A DNA stretch of 64,000 nt from contig NZ_ANMO01000116.1 of NCBI RefSeq assembly GCF_000338295.1, positions 1 through 64,000 on the forward strand. The letters are read 5' to 3'. Made by a program: the position numbers and the translations under genes. The stretch comes from Rhodopirellula europaea 6C. Lineage in GTDB: Bacteria > Planctomycetota > Planctomycetia > Pirellulales > Pirellulaceae. Every line of letters begins with the position of its first letter. The stretch's first letter is position 1. Below the pieces are notes generated by a model that was not told where the DNA came from, searched no databases, and saw only the letters and a program-made list of their open reading frames with translations. Of this stretch, positions 53,901-62,574 are shown piece by piece.

Positions 53901-56900
53901 TGCAAGGTTCCGTCAACTTGCCCGGAGCTGCCTTTGTTGAGGTTGCCTTTGCCGCGGCGAGAGACCGCTTCGGTCCGGGGGCACATGCGGTGACGGATGC
54001 CAGTATCGAACAAGCCATGTTCGTCAGCGAGGAACGCTGGAAAACGTTCCAAACGATCGTCGATGAGAGCCTATCGCTGGAAGTCTATTCTCGCGATCGG
54101 GTCGATACGAGCGATTCATGGCAGCGGCACATGTCGGCGTCGCTGGTTCCTGCTGAGCAAACTGATGAGTCGGCCGATTCGGAAGTTGTTCCTCCTCCAT
54201 CAGGTTTGTCGACCGTCGCTCAGCGATTTGTGGGTGGCAAGGATCACGACGAATTCTATGACCTGATGTCGCATCGCCGACTGGAGTACGGTCCCCGTTT
54301 CCGGATGCTGAATCGTGTCGATTACTCGATTGACGAAGCGTTGGGGCAAGTTCAATGCGATGACGCCACGCGTGCCGAACTGGATGATTACATTCTGCAT
54401 CCCGTTCTGGGCGACGCGTTGATGCAAACATTCTCGGCCTTGGTTCCGCGACCTGATCATGACACGTTCAGCGAAGCGACGTACATGCCGACGAAAGTTT
54501 CGCGGGCAGTTGTGTACCAGCGACCCGAAGGGACACTTCGTACCTATGGACGTAGGTCATCGCCGGGCGACGTTTTGGACCCCGAGTTCGTCGAAGGCGA
54601 TGTTTGGTTGGTCAATGAGCGTGACGAAGTCGTTGCCGAATGGACTGGCGTTCGCGTCACCCGGGTTGGACGCGTCGGTGGTGGAAAGTCAGAGTCGCTC
54701 GACGATTCGCTTTACCAAATCGATTGGGAGGCCACTGATTCGTTGTCCGATGACATTGACTTGGACGGTAAGCAAGTTTGGCTGTTGGGCGAATCAGGAT
54801 CGCGTCGAGAATCTTTGGCCAAGCAATTGGTTGACTTCGGTGCTGAAGTCGTCGAGGGAGACTTGGGCGATGATCTGAAAACGCTCGCGGAGAAATCCGA
54901 ATCGACCAAACCACTTGCAGGGCTCATCACGGTTTGGGACCCGAGCGATGGATCAAGCAATCCAGCGGATGATGCGGAGGCGGTTTGTCAGTCGGCCCTC
55001 AAGCAGATTCGCTCGGCGATCACGCACGTACCGGTGAGCAAACATTTTCGCGGTTGGTGGCATGTCACACAGGGGGCACAATCAGTTTCGGAATCGGAGT
55101 CGTCCATCGACTTGGTCCATTCACCTTTGTGGGGAATGATTCGCGTCGCGATGATGGAACTCGCCGATCTGAAACCTTCGTTGTTGGAGGTGGATCCGTC
55201 CGCTTCCGATCAATCCAATGGGCAAGCCATCGCGGCTGAGATGATTGCTGCGGATGACGAGGATCACGTTGCTTACCGGGATGGCACGCGTCACCTGGGA
55301 CGGTTGGTGAAGCGACGTGCCCCAGCGGCATCAGAAAGCGACACGATAGTCACGATTCCGTCACAGCCGCACCGGCTGCGTTTTCGACAAACCGGTAGTT
55401 TCGATTCGTTGTATTTCGAGCCGATGGAACGCGAGGCACCTCAGGGAAGCGAGGTGGAACTGCGGGTCAATGCGGCGGGACTGAACTTCAGCGATGTCCT
55501 GAAAGTCATGGGGCTGTATCCCGGGATCACTGACAAAGTGGTGCCATTGGGGATTGAATGTTCCGGTGTGGTTACCGCGGTTGGCAAAGAAGCGAAGCGT
55601 TTTCAAGTTGGCGATCAAGTGATGGGGGTCGCTCCGTTTAGCTTTGGTTCGCACGCGAAGACGCCTGAGTACACGTTGGTCAAACGCCCGGCTGGAATGG
55701 ACGATGTCGAAGCCGCAACCATCCCCATCGCTTTCTTGACCGTATGGTATGGGTTGGTGCATTTGGCTGACGTTCAGCCTGGCGAACGGGTGTTGATTCA
55801 TGCGGGGGCTGGCGGTGTCGGATTGGCGGCAACCCAAATCGCTCAATACCTCGGTGCCGAAATAATCGCGACCGCCGGCAGCGACGAGAAACGTGATTTC
55901 CTTCGTGAATGCGGCGTGAAGCATGTCTTCAACTCTCGAACCACGGAGTTTGCCGACGACATCCGTCGTGCATTCTCAGGTGAAGGAGTGGACGTGGTCT
56001 TGAATTCGCTTCCCGGCGAGGCCATTCCAAAAAGTCTCGGTGTGCTCAATGCATACGGTCGCTTTCTAGAGATCGGAAAGACCGATATCTACCAAGACCG
56101 CAAGGTTGGATTGTTGCCATTCCAGGACAACCTGTCCTACCACGCGATCGATTTGGATCGAGTGTTGCGACAGCGCCCGGCGAAGATCGAGAAGTTGTGG
56201 GCGGAACTTGCTGAGCGATTCGAGGCCGGCGACTTGCAACCGATCGCTTGCACCGAGTTTGATCAGACCGAGATGGTCGAAACGTTCCGTTACATGGCGC
56301 AGCGAAAGAACATCGGCAAAGTCATCACGCGAATGTCGACGCATACGACGACTGATGCGGTGCCGCAACAAGAAGCATCCGAATCGACCGTGTTGATCAC
56401 CGGAGGCACTGGTGCGATTGGTTTGAAGCTCGCGAAGCAATTGATCGACGAAGGTACGACCAGCATCGCGTTGCTATCTCGCCGGCAACCGACCGGTGAA
56501 GTCGCGGCGAAGATCGATGCGTTGACGCAGGACGTTGATTCGGTGCGGGTGACTGTGTTGCAAGGTGACGTGGGTGACCTTGATTCGTTGAAGTCGGCAC
56601 TCAAACAACTGCCCGGCGATCTGCCGCCTATCGGGCATGTCTATCACGCAGCAGGAGTTCTGCAGGATGGATTGTTGATGGACATGACCGAAGAACAGTT
56701 GCATGTTCCCATGGGACCCAAAGTCCAAGGTGGTTGGAACCTGCACGTGGCAACGAAGGATCTTCCGATCGAATCGTTTGTGCTGTTCTCTTCCATCGCC
56801 GCTTGTTTAGGATCACCCGGACAAGCCAACTACGCGGCGGCCAATAGCTTTTTGGATTCCCTGGCCGAATATCGCCGTGACAAAGGTTTGCCGGCGACCA

Positions 56901-58339
56901 GCATCGCTTGGGGCCCGTGGGCAGAGTCCGGAATGGCGGCCACCGAGGATCGGTCGTCGCAACTTGAATCGCGAGGAATGCGATTGCTTCCCGCCAATGC
57001 TTGTCTGCAAACAATGCAGCAACTCATCGATGCCGGCGATCGATACGTGGCCGTGATGGATGTGGATTGGCCCGCGATGACGAAAAGCATGCGGCGCAGT
57101 CGGCCGTTCTTCGCCGAGTTTGCGGATCGCTCCGATGTCGATGGCAAAGCGAGCGTGGATCAAGTCGACCACGAGTTCCGTTCCCAATTGTCGGGAGTTT
57201 CTGAAAGCGAACGAACCGACCGTTTGCGTCAGTACTTTGCTTCTGAACTGGCCCGGTTGATGGGCTGGGAAGCGGATCAGATCGACGTGAAGCAAAAACT
57301 CAGTGAATTGGGCATGGATTCGCTGATCGCAATGGAACTGAAGAATAACCTCGAGCAACGCTTGGCAATCACGATTCCAATGTCAGCACTTGTCGAGTCG
57401 CCGTCGATTAACAGTTTGGTCGATCATGTGGTTTCGCAGTTTGGCGACGAAGACGGCGAGATGAAGAAGACGTCGGAGAAGTCACAACAACCTGGCGGCG
57501 ACCGAACCGCGTTGATCGTGCCCTTGAAAGCCGATGGTGCTCGTTCGCCTTGGTTGTGTATTCATCCGCTGGGAGGGTCGACCGCTTGCTACTCCGAGTT
57601 TTCGCAGCAGGTCGACGACGACCAACCGGTGTACGCTTTGGTCGGTGGAGGCTCCGATGGGGTCAGCGAACCGCCGGCGTCTTTGGATGCCATGATGCAA
57701 GAGTATGTTGAGCTCGTGCAAGAACAATTCGGCGATGATGAGTTGCGTCTGATTGGTTGGTCTGCGGGCGGTGTCTTTGCTCTTGAACTCGCACGCCGAT
57801 TGGAAAACGAAGGCCGAGACAACGTCGCGGTGACGTTGTTGGACACGCCTCTTCCATCGATCTACCGCAATGTGGATCCGAATGATGATGTGCAGTTCGT
57901 CGCCGATCTGATCCAGTTCTCCAATGCATTCTCTGGGACAGACATGCACTTGTCGGCGGAAGAGTTGGAGGACGCTCGTGGGACCGATCAAATCTGGCAG
58001 CGTGTCTTGGAAGAAGCCCAGCGTGCCGGAGTCCTCACCCAGTCCGCATCGGCAGAAATGGTTCGTAAGTTGATCGATACCAGCCGTCAGCACGTGCAGT
58101 TCATCAAGTCGTATGAGATCGACCCTTCCAGTCCAAGTGTGCAGTTGATTCTTCCGGCGAAGACGACGGCCTTGGAAGGTTCTTCAGGAGAACGTTGGAC
58201 CGATCACCTGGATTGGGCTTCTCACCTGGATAGCGAAGTGCTTGTTGAGCAAACCGATGGTGATCACTTCACCATGCTGTTGGGTGAGCACGCGAAAGAG
58301 CTGGCGAAGAGAATGGAGCAACACGCGACGGCCAAGTGA
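50924..58339 (+). CDS. Single-module highly reducing type I polyketide synthase
   Basis: A 2471-residue synthase, GTG start. Domains in order: N-terminal helix (LSPEQRAALRKRL); KS (about 50-480) with Cys225 in DTACSSS, His360, His400; AT (590-890) with Ser681 in GHSVGEF and HAFHS, the malonyl-CoA signature; DH (955-1240) with His991 in HAVQGSVNLPG and Asp1164; a KR structural subdomain (about 1265-1460); ER (1490-1800) with AGAGGVGLAAT at 1627; KR (1820-2010) with TGGTGAIGLKLA at 1826 and Tyr1970; ACP with Ser2133 in LGMDSLIA; TE with Ser2280 in GWSAGG and His2448. A full reductive loop and own release domain suggest iterative synthesis of a saturated chain. No tailoring genes surround it. 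Confidence 0.93.
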   Translation: MNSPERDLSDRLAKLSPEQRAALRKRLARSSSSTSAPATQPADSGQSKSSVEPIAVVGVSCRFPGAPDLDAYWKVVSEGIDATSEIPPERWDVDSLYDPTGQKAGRMSVRRAGMVDNIDQFDPKFFGISPREAARMDPQQRLLLEVSWEAFEIAGIPVSSLAGTPVGAYVGIGGTDYSKVPSTYDGYYQYIDAHVGTGNALSIAANRLSYIMDLRGPSMAIDTACSSSTMAIHLAVQSLRAGECDAALAGGVNAILTPETTIAFSKARMLSPDGQCRPFDADANGYVRGEGCGMLLLKRLSDAERDGDRIWGTILASATNQDGRTSGITAPNGVSQQAVIRTALREAGLPASRVNYIEAHGTGTPLGDPIEVDALTQVFSGKPGVDPPCYVTSVKANVGHMETVSGVAGIIKLLLMMRHQTIPGQLHLNKLNPRMSLKRSRIVIPAQSPPWPVDDEPLVAGVSSFGFGGANTHLVMQQYAAKETVEPAGSTDSDTTDRTQHVLSLSGKSDAAIAEVASRLKQHLDRTDDNVVDVAHTMNVGRVHHTHRTAVVFEDAKQLHRQLTQLSDGKKGPGIRSGQTVTSRATRTAFLFTGQGSQAAGMGRGLFETQPVFRKSMRRCDELLAKVLPKRLLDVLYGEGPYTELVHQTRYTQPALFAIEYSLAQLWLSWGLKPNVVLGHSVGEFAAACIAGVVSLEDALSLIAHRGRLMGELPAGGGMTAMFESAEVIANQLREFESSGGGSLSIAAENGPQNTVVSGPQSDLDAFAKHCEEADIASKALQVSHAFHSQLMEPMLDEFRQIAEQCEFKTPRIPLISNLTGEQWTKAWDADYLCDHIRNAVRFEPSMRTLAEMDIDVMLEVGPSPILTGMGKRCLPESSATWATSLRSGKDDETTLFEAVGDVHTRGGKIDWKAFDQPWKRQRLVLPTYPFDRQRYWLDPSDEIVEDPSRNRSGSGEPLHPMLGRLQPSALRSRLYENALSARSPEFLADHAVQGSVNLPGAAFVEVAFAAARDRFGPGAHAVTDASIEQAMFVSEERWKTFQTIVDESLSLEVYSRDRVDTSDSWQRHMSASLVPAEQTDESADSEVVPPPSGLSTVAQRFVGGKDHDEFYDLMSHRRLEYGPRFRMLNRVDYSIDEALGQVQCDDATRAELDDYILHPVLGDALMQTFSALVPRPDHDTFSEATYMPTKVSRAVVYQRPEGTLRTYGRRSSPGDVLDPEFVEGDVWLVNERDEVVAEWTGVRVTRVGRVGGGKSESLDDSLYQIDWEATDSLSDDIDLDGKQVWLLGESGSRRESLAKQLVDFGAEVVEGDLGDDLKTLAEKSESTKPLAGLITVWDPSDGSSNPADDAEAVCQSALKQIRSAITHVPVSKHFRGWWHVTQGAQSVSESESSIDLVHSPLWGMIRVAMMELADLKPSLLEVDPSASDQSNGQAIAAEMIAADDEDHVAYRDGTRHLGRLVKRRAPAASESDTIVTIPSQPHRLRFRQTGSFDSLYFEPMEREAPQGSEVELRVNAAGLNFSDVLKVMGLYPGITDKVVPLGIECSGVVTAVGKEAKRFQVGDQVMGVAPFSFGSHAKTPEYTLVKRPAGMDDVEAATIPIAFLTVWYGLVHLADVQPGERVLIHAGAGGVGLAATQIAQYLGAEIIATAGSDEKRDFLRECGVKHVFNSRTTEFADDIRRAFSGEGVDVVLNSLPGEAIPKSLGVLNAYGRFLEIGKTDIYQDRKVGLLPFQDNLSYHAIDLDRVLRQRPAKIEKLWAELAERFEAGDLQPIACTEFDQTEMVETFRYMAQRKNIGKVITRMSTHTTTDAVPQQEASESTVLITGGTGAIGLKLAKQLIDEGTTSIALLSRRQPTGEVAAKIDALTQDVDSVRVTVLQGDVGDLDSLKSALKQLPGDLPPIGHVYHAAGVLQDGLLMDMTEEQLHVPMGPKVQGGWNLHVATKDLPIESFVLFSSIAACLGSPGQANYAAANSFLDSLAEYRRDKGLPATSIAWGPWAESGMAATEDRSSQLESRGMRLLPANACLQTMQQLIDAGDRYVAVMDVDWPAMTKSMRRSRPFFAEFADRSDVDGKASVDQVDHEFRSQLSGVSESERTDRLRQYFASELARLMGWEADQIDVKQKLSELGMDSLIAMELKNNLEQRLAITIPMSALVESPSINSLVDHVVSQFGDEDGEMKKTSEKSQQPGGDRTALIVPLKADGARSPWLCIHPLGGSTACYSEFSQQVDDDQPVYALVGGGSDGVSEPPASLDAMMQEYVELVQEQFGDDELRLIGWSAGGVFALELARRLENEGRDNVAVTLLDTPLPSIYRNVDPNDDVQFVADLIQFSNAFSGTDMHLSAEELEDARGTDQIWQRVLEEAQRAGVLTQSASAEMVRKLIDTSRQHVQFIKSYEIDPSSPSVQLILPAKTTALEGSSGERWTDHLDWASHLDSEVLVEQTDGDHFTMLLGEHAKELAKRMEQHATAK

Positions 58340-58391
58340 TCTTGTCTCTTCGTAGCCCGGGACGAATGCCCAACTGGCTCGTCGAGCGGCA

Positions 58392-59072
58392 CTACTTTGC
58401 CATCAGGTATCCAACCCCGCGGACCGATTTAATTCGCGTGGGTTGATTGGGGTCATCGCCTAGTTTGCGTCGAACTCGTGAGACACGCAGGTCAATCGAA
58501 CGGTCGAGTCCGTCGTAGGGCAGCCCCAGCAAATCAACATAGATGTCCTTGCGAGCGACCACTGATCCCGCACGAAGTGCTAGGTATTCGATCAAGTCAA
58601 ATTCCGCGGTGGTCATGTCGACCGGGTCGCCCGCAATGGTGACCTGTCGTCGGGCGGGCGTTACAACCAAATCACCAACGATGATTCGATCTTCGTCGGT
58701 CAGTTGAGCGTCCGATTTTTTAAGATGGTTCTTTAGCCGGGCCAGCAACGCACGCGGACGAACCGGTTTGCTCATGAAATCGTCCGCACCCACTTCTAGA
58801 GCGACAACTTCATCGATTTCTTCGCCGCGTGCGGTCAGGACGATGATTGGGCCCGAGAATTGATTGCGCACCGATCGACACACATCGATCCCGTTCATGC
58901 TGGGCAATCCAATGTCCAAAACAATCGCATCAAATCGGTCGTGGACGATTCTTTGAGCAGCGAGTTTGCCATCGTTTTCGACCTCAACATGAAATCCATT
59001 TTCATGAAGGAAGTCACTCACCATCGCTGCCAAATGGGTGTCGTCTTCGACCAATAGCAGTCGATCTTGCAT
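58392..59072 (-). CDS. OmpR/PhoB-family response regulator
   Basis: A 226-residue two-component regulator from MQDRLLLVEDD. The receiver domain has the acidic pair Asp10/Asp11, phosphoacceptor Asp53 in IVLDIGLPS, VLTARG and SKPVRPRALLARL. The winged-helix domain is visible in VTIAGDPVDMTTAEFDLIEY and RSIDLRVSRVRRKLG, ending IKSVRGVGYLM. No histidine kinase gene adjoins, so its partner is elsewhere. The frame is open to 59105, but the Met at 59072 fits receiver domains. Confidence 0.9.
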   Translation of the reverse strand: MQDRLLLVEDDTHLAAMVSDFLHENGFHVEVENDGKLAAQRIVHDRFDAIVLDIGLPSMNGIDVCRSVRNQFSGPIIVLTARGEEIDEVVALEVGADDFMSKPVRPRALLARLKNHLKKSDAQLTDEDRIIVGDLVVTPARRQVTIAGDPVDMTTAEFDLIEYLALRAGSVVARKDIYVDLLGLPYDGLDRSIDLRVSRVRRKLGDDPNQPTRIKSVRGVGYLMAK

Positions 59073-59273
59073 TACATCTTTTCCTTCTCGGACATGAACG
59101 TTCACCGACTGAAACCCCAGTCCCCGTCAAAGGTTCCGGCGGAAACGTGGGGCGGTGATGAAACCGACGTGAAACCAATTTTCGGCTCAATTTGGCGGAA
59201 CCTCCTACCCGTATCGGCATTGAAGCCTTGCCGTGAGTGGAGACTCACACGGTTTCACCAACAGGAGGAAAAA

Positions 59274-59657
59274 ATGAATCGAAAATCAATCACTTGCAGC
59301 AATGGGCACCATTTGCGAGCCGCCGGGGCGCTGTCCGGCAAGACTCTGCCCTGTCCGAAATGTGGTGTCGCAGTCACCATTCCGTGGGAAGAAGCGTTCA
59401 CGGTTCCTGAAGAACCCCCCGTACGCGACACGCTGTCCGATACCGGCGTCATGCGAATTCTAGGTGAGACCGCGGTGGCTCCCGCTACTGAAACCCAGCC
59501 GGACGCGAATCAAGCGAATCCAGAATCACACCGGCCGTGTCCGCGGTGCGAGTACTTGGTCAGCGATCAGTCCACGGTGTGCCCGAAGTGTGCTTGCTAC
59601 ATGGGCATGATGCCTCAATTTTTGCGAGCACTGCTTCCCAAGAATTTGTCCGCCTGA
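59274..59657 (+). CDS. Small zinc-ribbon protein
   Basis: A 127-residue protein with two probable zinc ribbons: ITCSNGHHLRAAG ... LPCPKCGVAV and CPRCEYLVSDQSTVCPKCACY. Nothing else is recognisable. A strong Shine-Dalgarno (AGGAGG, 59263-59268) lies 5 bases before the ATG at 59274 and fixes the start; the frame is open to 59067. A 6-bp hairpin (GTGAGT 59233-59238 with ACTCAC 59243-59248) lies 14 bases before that Shine-Dalgarno. Confidence 0.72.
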   Translation: MNRKSITCSNGHHLRAAGALSGKTLPCPKCGVAVTIPWEEAFTVPEEPPVRDTLSDTGVMRILGETAVAPATETQPDANQANPESHRPCPRCEYLVSDQSTVCPKCACYMGMMPQFLRALLPKNLSA

Positions 59658-59683
59658 ACGGACGAACAAGTCGCCGATAAGAC

Positions 59684-59718
59684 CCCTTCAAGGAATCCTG
59701 CCTGGATGCCTTGAAGGG
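59684..59718. terminator. Inverted repeat between convergent genes
   Basis: CCCTTCAAGG (59684-59693) pairs perfectly with CCTTGAAGGG (59709-59718) around a 15-base loop. It stands between the zinc-ribbon gene and the convergent esterase gene. No T-tract follows on either strand, so terminator activity is not certain. Confidence 0.5.
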
Positions 59719-59735
59719 ACGGGATCAAACCAAGA

Positions 59736-62387
59736 TCACTTCTCGACGGTCAGCTCACGCCGATAGATGGTCGTACCGTTCGTCACGTACAAGTGTGAGT
59801 GTTCCGGACCGGCCAGCACGCAGCTGGTCAAAGGTTGATCCGAATCGGGTTTGGGAAGCACTCCGCAGGGGCGACCGGTGGGATCAAAGATCTGCACGCC
59901 CAGTTCGCTGGTGACATAGAAGCGGCCGATCTTGTCAACCGCCGAGCCGTCTCCCTTGGACGCTTGGATGTACTGGGGTGGTTCGTTGAAATTGAAATCG
60001 CCCTTGGGATCGATCGGCAATCGCATCGGCATGGTTGGCATCTTTGCATCGAGCACACCATTCTTGTTGACTCGGAATGTCCATGTCGATGGTCCACCAT
60101 GATCCGAAACGAGCAGCGTGCCGCCGTCGTTGGACAGTGCGATGCCGTTGGGACGGGTGATGCCCACATCGACCGCGGTCACTTCACCCGTCTTGATGTC
60201 GATTCGAGTCACTTGGTGAGCTCTGGTCTCGGTGATGAACAAATAGCCTTCGTCTGAAACCGCGAGATCGTTGGGGGCAACGTTTTCAGCGATCGTCTTC
60301 ACTTCACCTGATTTTGGATCGATTGAGATCACTCGCTTCTTGGATCCTTGGCAGGCGTAGAGCAGATTGCCGGGACCAAACATCAATCCGCTGACGGCTT
60401 CCTTCGCGATGACCGATTTGCTTTGGTCTTTCGCGTCGACTCGCACCACTGCCGGAGCACGCATGTCGCAGTAATAAAAATTACCGTCTGCGTCGCTGCA
60501 GGGAGCATCAGAGAATCCAAGGTTTTCAGCGACGACTTCCCATGACTTACCTGGGACAAGAAGATTCAAGAGCGTCAGGTCGCCACGAAGGTCATCGGAA
60601 GTGTCGATGGATGGTGTGTGTGTTTCGCTGCGCCACAACCATTTCATTGCCTCGGGAAACTGCATGCTGCCGAAGTCAGCGTTGTGCCCAAAACCTTCTG
60701 CCCAATCCAGGCGAACGTCGTATCCCATGTAGGACAAAGATGATTCCATGCGTTGATTGGCAATCGGCCAATGACCAAACGGGTTGTCGTTGTCACCGCT
60801 GGTATCTGACATGTAGACGCGAATGGGTTTGGGTTCGGTCTTTCGGATCAAAGACGAATAAAGGTCTCCCCCACGCAAATTCACGAAGCTGCCGACATTG
60901 GAGTAAACCTTGCGGAATTGGTCGGGGCGTTCCCATGCAACGGTGAAGGCACAGATCGCACCGGAGCTGGATCCGCCAATCGCACGCATGTTGGGATCGT
61001 TGGAAAGGTTGTATTTCTTTTCAACCTCGGGAAGGATCTCTTCCAACAAGAATCGACTGTACCGATCGCCCAAGCTGTCGTATTCGAAACCTCGGTTGGA
61101 AGATTTGCGGCCCTTTCGAGGTTTGGATTTGTCGTGCCCCGGATTGAGAAACACCGCAATGGTTGGCGGCATGTCACCGCTTGCGATCAAGTTGTCGAAC
61201 ACGGTTGGGATACGCCAGCGACCCTTTGGGTCACGCATCCGCTCACCGTCTTGGAAAACCATCAATGCCGCTGGTTTGCTCGCGTCGTACTGAGCCGGAA
61301 CGTAGATGGACCAGTCTCGAATGGTGTTGTCAAAAATCTCTGAGTGCCAAGGCGGCATCGATTCCACTTTGCCTTGCGGAACGTTTTCGTTCACGATCGC
61401 GAGCGGGTGTGGTTCCCACTTGGGTTTGGTGGATGACGGCGGGGTGACTGTGGATTCCGCTTCGTCGTTCCACAACCACTGCAAGGCACTGGGCAGTTCT
61501 TTGCCGCCCCACTGACCACTGTGTCCGCCTTCGGTCATGACAAACTTGTATTGGTAGCCCGCGAATTGAAGTGCAGCGGCCATGTCGCGGTTTGCCAGCG
61601 GCCAGTTGCCATGTAGGTTGCTCAGGTCATCGCGGCCTTCTTGCAAGTAGACTTGGATGGGTTTCGGATTTGACTTTGTTTTGCGAATCAAACCGGGATA
61701 GGCCCAACCGCCACGAATGTTGGTGAAGCTGCCGATGTGACTGAGTACCTTGCCAAATTGATCTGGCCGTTCCCAAGCCACGGTGAAGGCGCAGATGCCA
61801 CCGGAAGAGATGCCCGCAATGGCGCGGCGTTTGGGATCGGTCGAGACTTTCAAATCCTTCAGTACAACTGGGAGGAATTCGTTGATCAGGAAGTTCGAAT
61901 AACGATCACCCAAAGAGTCGTATTCGAATGAACGGTTGCTACGGTTCTTGGCACCGGGTTTGGTGGCCGGGATGGTGCCTGGATTGACAAAGACGGCGAT
62001 CGTCGGAGGCAAGGAACCGTTGTCGATCAAGTTGTCCAGGACGATCGGAACGCGGAACGCACCGTTTGGTTTGGCGTAGTTCATTCCATCCATGAACACC
62101 ATCAAGTTCGCCGGTGATTCGGGATCGTATTGCGACGGAACATAGACGGCGTAGTCTCGCCGAGTCCCCGGATAGATCTCGCTGGTGTCGAACACTCCCT
62201 TCGTGATTTCGCCCTGTGGCACGTCATCCTGAACCGTTCGCAGCGATTCGTCGTCTGCGTTTGCACTCAGTGCGGTCGAGGCAATGAAAACTGCGGCGAG
62301 CATCCAAAGACAGGAGCACGACCGAATCCATGAAGCGATACGCTTCTTTGCTGGAAAGACTGCTATCGGATCGAGGGGGTGAAGCAT
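59736..62387 (-). CDS. Exported tandem esterase fused to an SMP-30/gluconolactonase-like domain
   Basis: An 883-residue protein. A signal segment (SCLWMLAAVFIASTALSA) precedes two esterase D-type domains (about 50-330 and 350-600) and a C-terminal SMP-30-like beta-propeller (about 625-883). The nucleophile serines lie in IAGISSGGICAFTVAWERPD and IGGSSSGAICAFTVAWERPD; histidines in TEGGHSGQWGG and GFGHNADFGS are candidate bases. The propeller contains FSDAPCSDADGNFYYCD and GPGNLLYACQGS. The two esterase halves are clearly duplicates. Acting on sugar-linked esters and lactones is inferred from the domains. Confidence 0.85.
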   Translation of the reverse strand: MLHPLDPIAVFPAKKRIASWIRSCSCLWMLAAVFIASTALSANADDESLRTVQDDVPQGEITKGVFDTSEIYPGTRRDYAVYVPSQYDPESPANLMVFMDGMNYAKPNGAFRVPIVLDNLIDNGSLPPTIAVFVNPGTIPATKPGAKNRSNRSFEYDSLGDRYSNFLINEFLPVVLKDLKVSTDPKRRAIAGISSGGICAFTVAWERPDQFGKVLSHIGSFTNIRGGWAYPGLIRKTKSNPKPIQVYLQEGRDDLSNLHGNWPLANRDMAAALQFAGYQYKFVMTEGGHSGQWGGKELPSALQWLWNDEAESTVTPPSSTKPKWEPHPLAIVNENVPQGKVESMPPWHSEIFDNTIRDWSIYVPAQYDASKPAALMVFQDGERMRDPKGRWRIPTVFDNLIASGDMPPTIAVFLNPGHDKSKPRKGRKSSNRGFEYDSLGDRYSRFLLEEILPEVEKKYNLSNDPNMRAIGGSSSGAICAFTVAWERPDQFRKVYSNVGSFVNLRGGDLYSSLIRKTEPKPIRVYMSDTSGDNDNPFGHWPIANQRMESSLSYMGYDVRLDWAEGFGHNADFGSMQFPEAMKWLWRSETHTPSIDTSDDLRGDLTLLNLLVPGKSWEVVAENLGFSDAPCSDADGNFYYCDMRAPAVVRVDAKDQSKSVIAKEAVSGLMFGPGNLLYACQGSKKRVISIDPKSGEVKTIAENVAPNDLAVSDEGYLFITETRAHQVTRIDIKTGEVTAVDVGITRPNGIALSNDGGTLLVSDHGGPSTWTFRVNKNGVLDAKMPTMPMRLPIDPKGDFNFNEPPQYIQASKGDGSAVDKIGRFYVTSELGVQIFDPTGRPCGVLPKPDSDQPLTSCVLAGPEHSHLYVTNGTTIYRRELTVEK

Positions 62388-62574
62388 GATGAATCGCTCG
62401 TTGGGATGCTGTTGGGGTGGGATCCTCCCGCGTAAGATCGCGTGAGGGGGCTCTGATCATCGTTGCTGGAGAGTTGCCAAGCAAGTGCCGCGAACAGATG
62501 AGCATCACGGGTGGGAAGATTGCTCCGGCCTGATAAGGTGCTTTCAAAGCCACTTCCGCCTCAGCAAACGTTTC

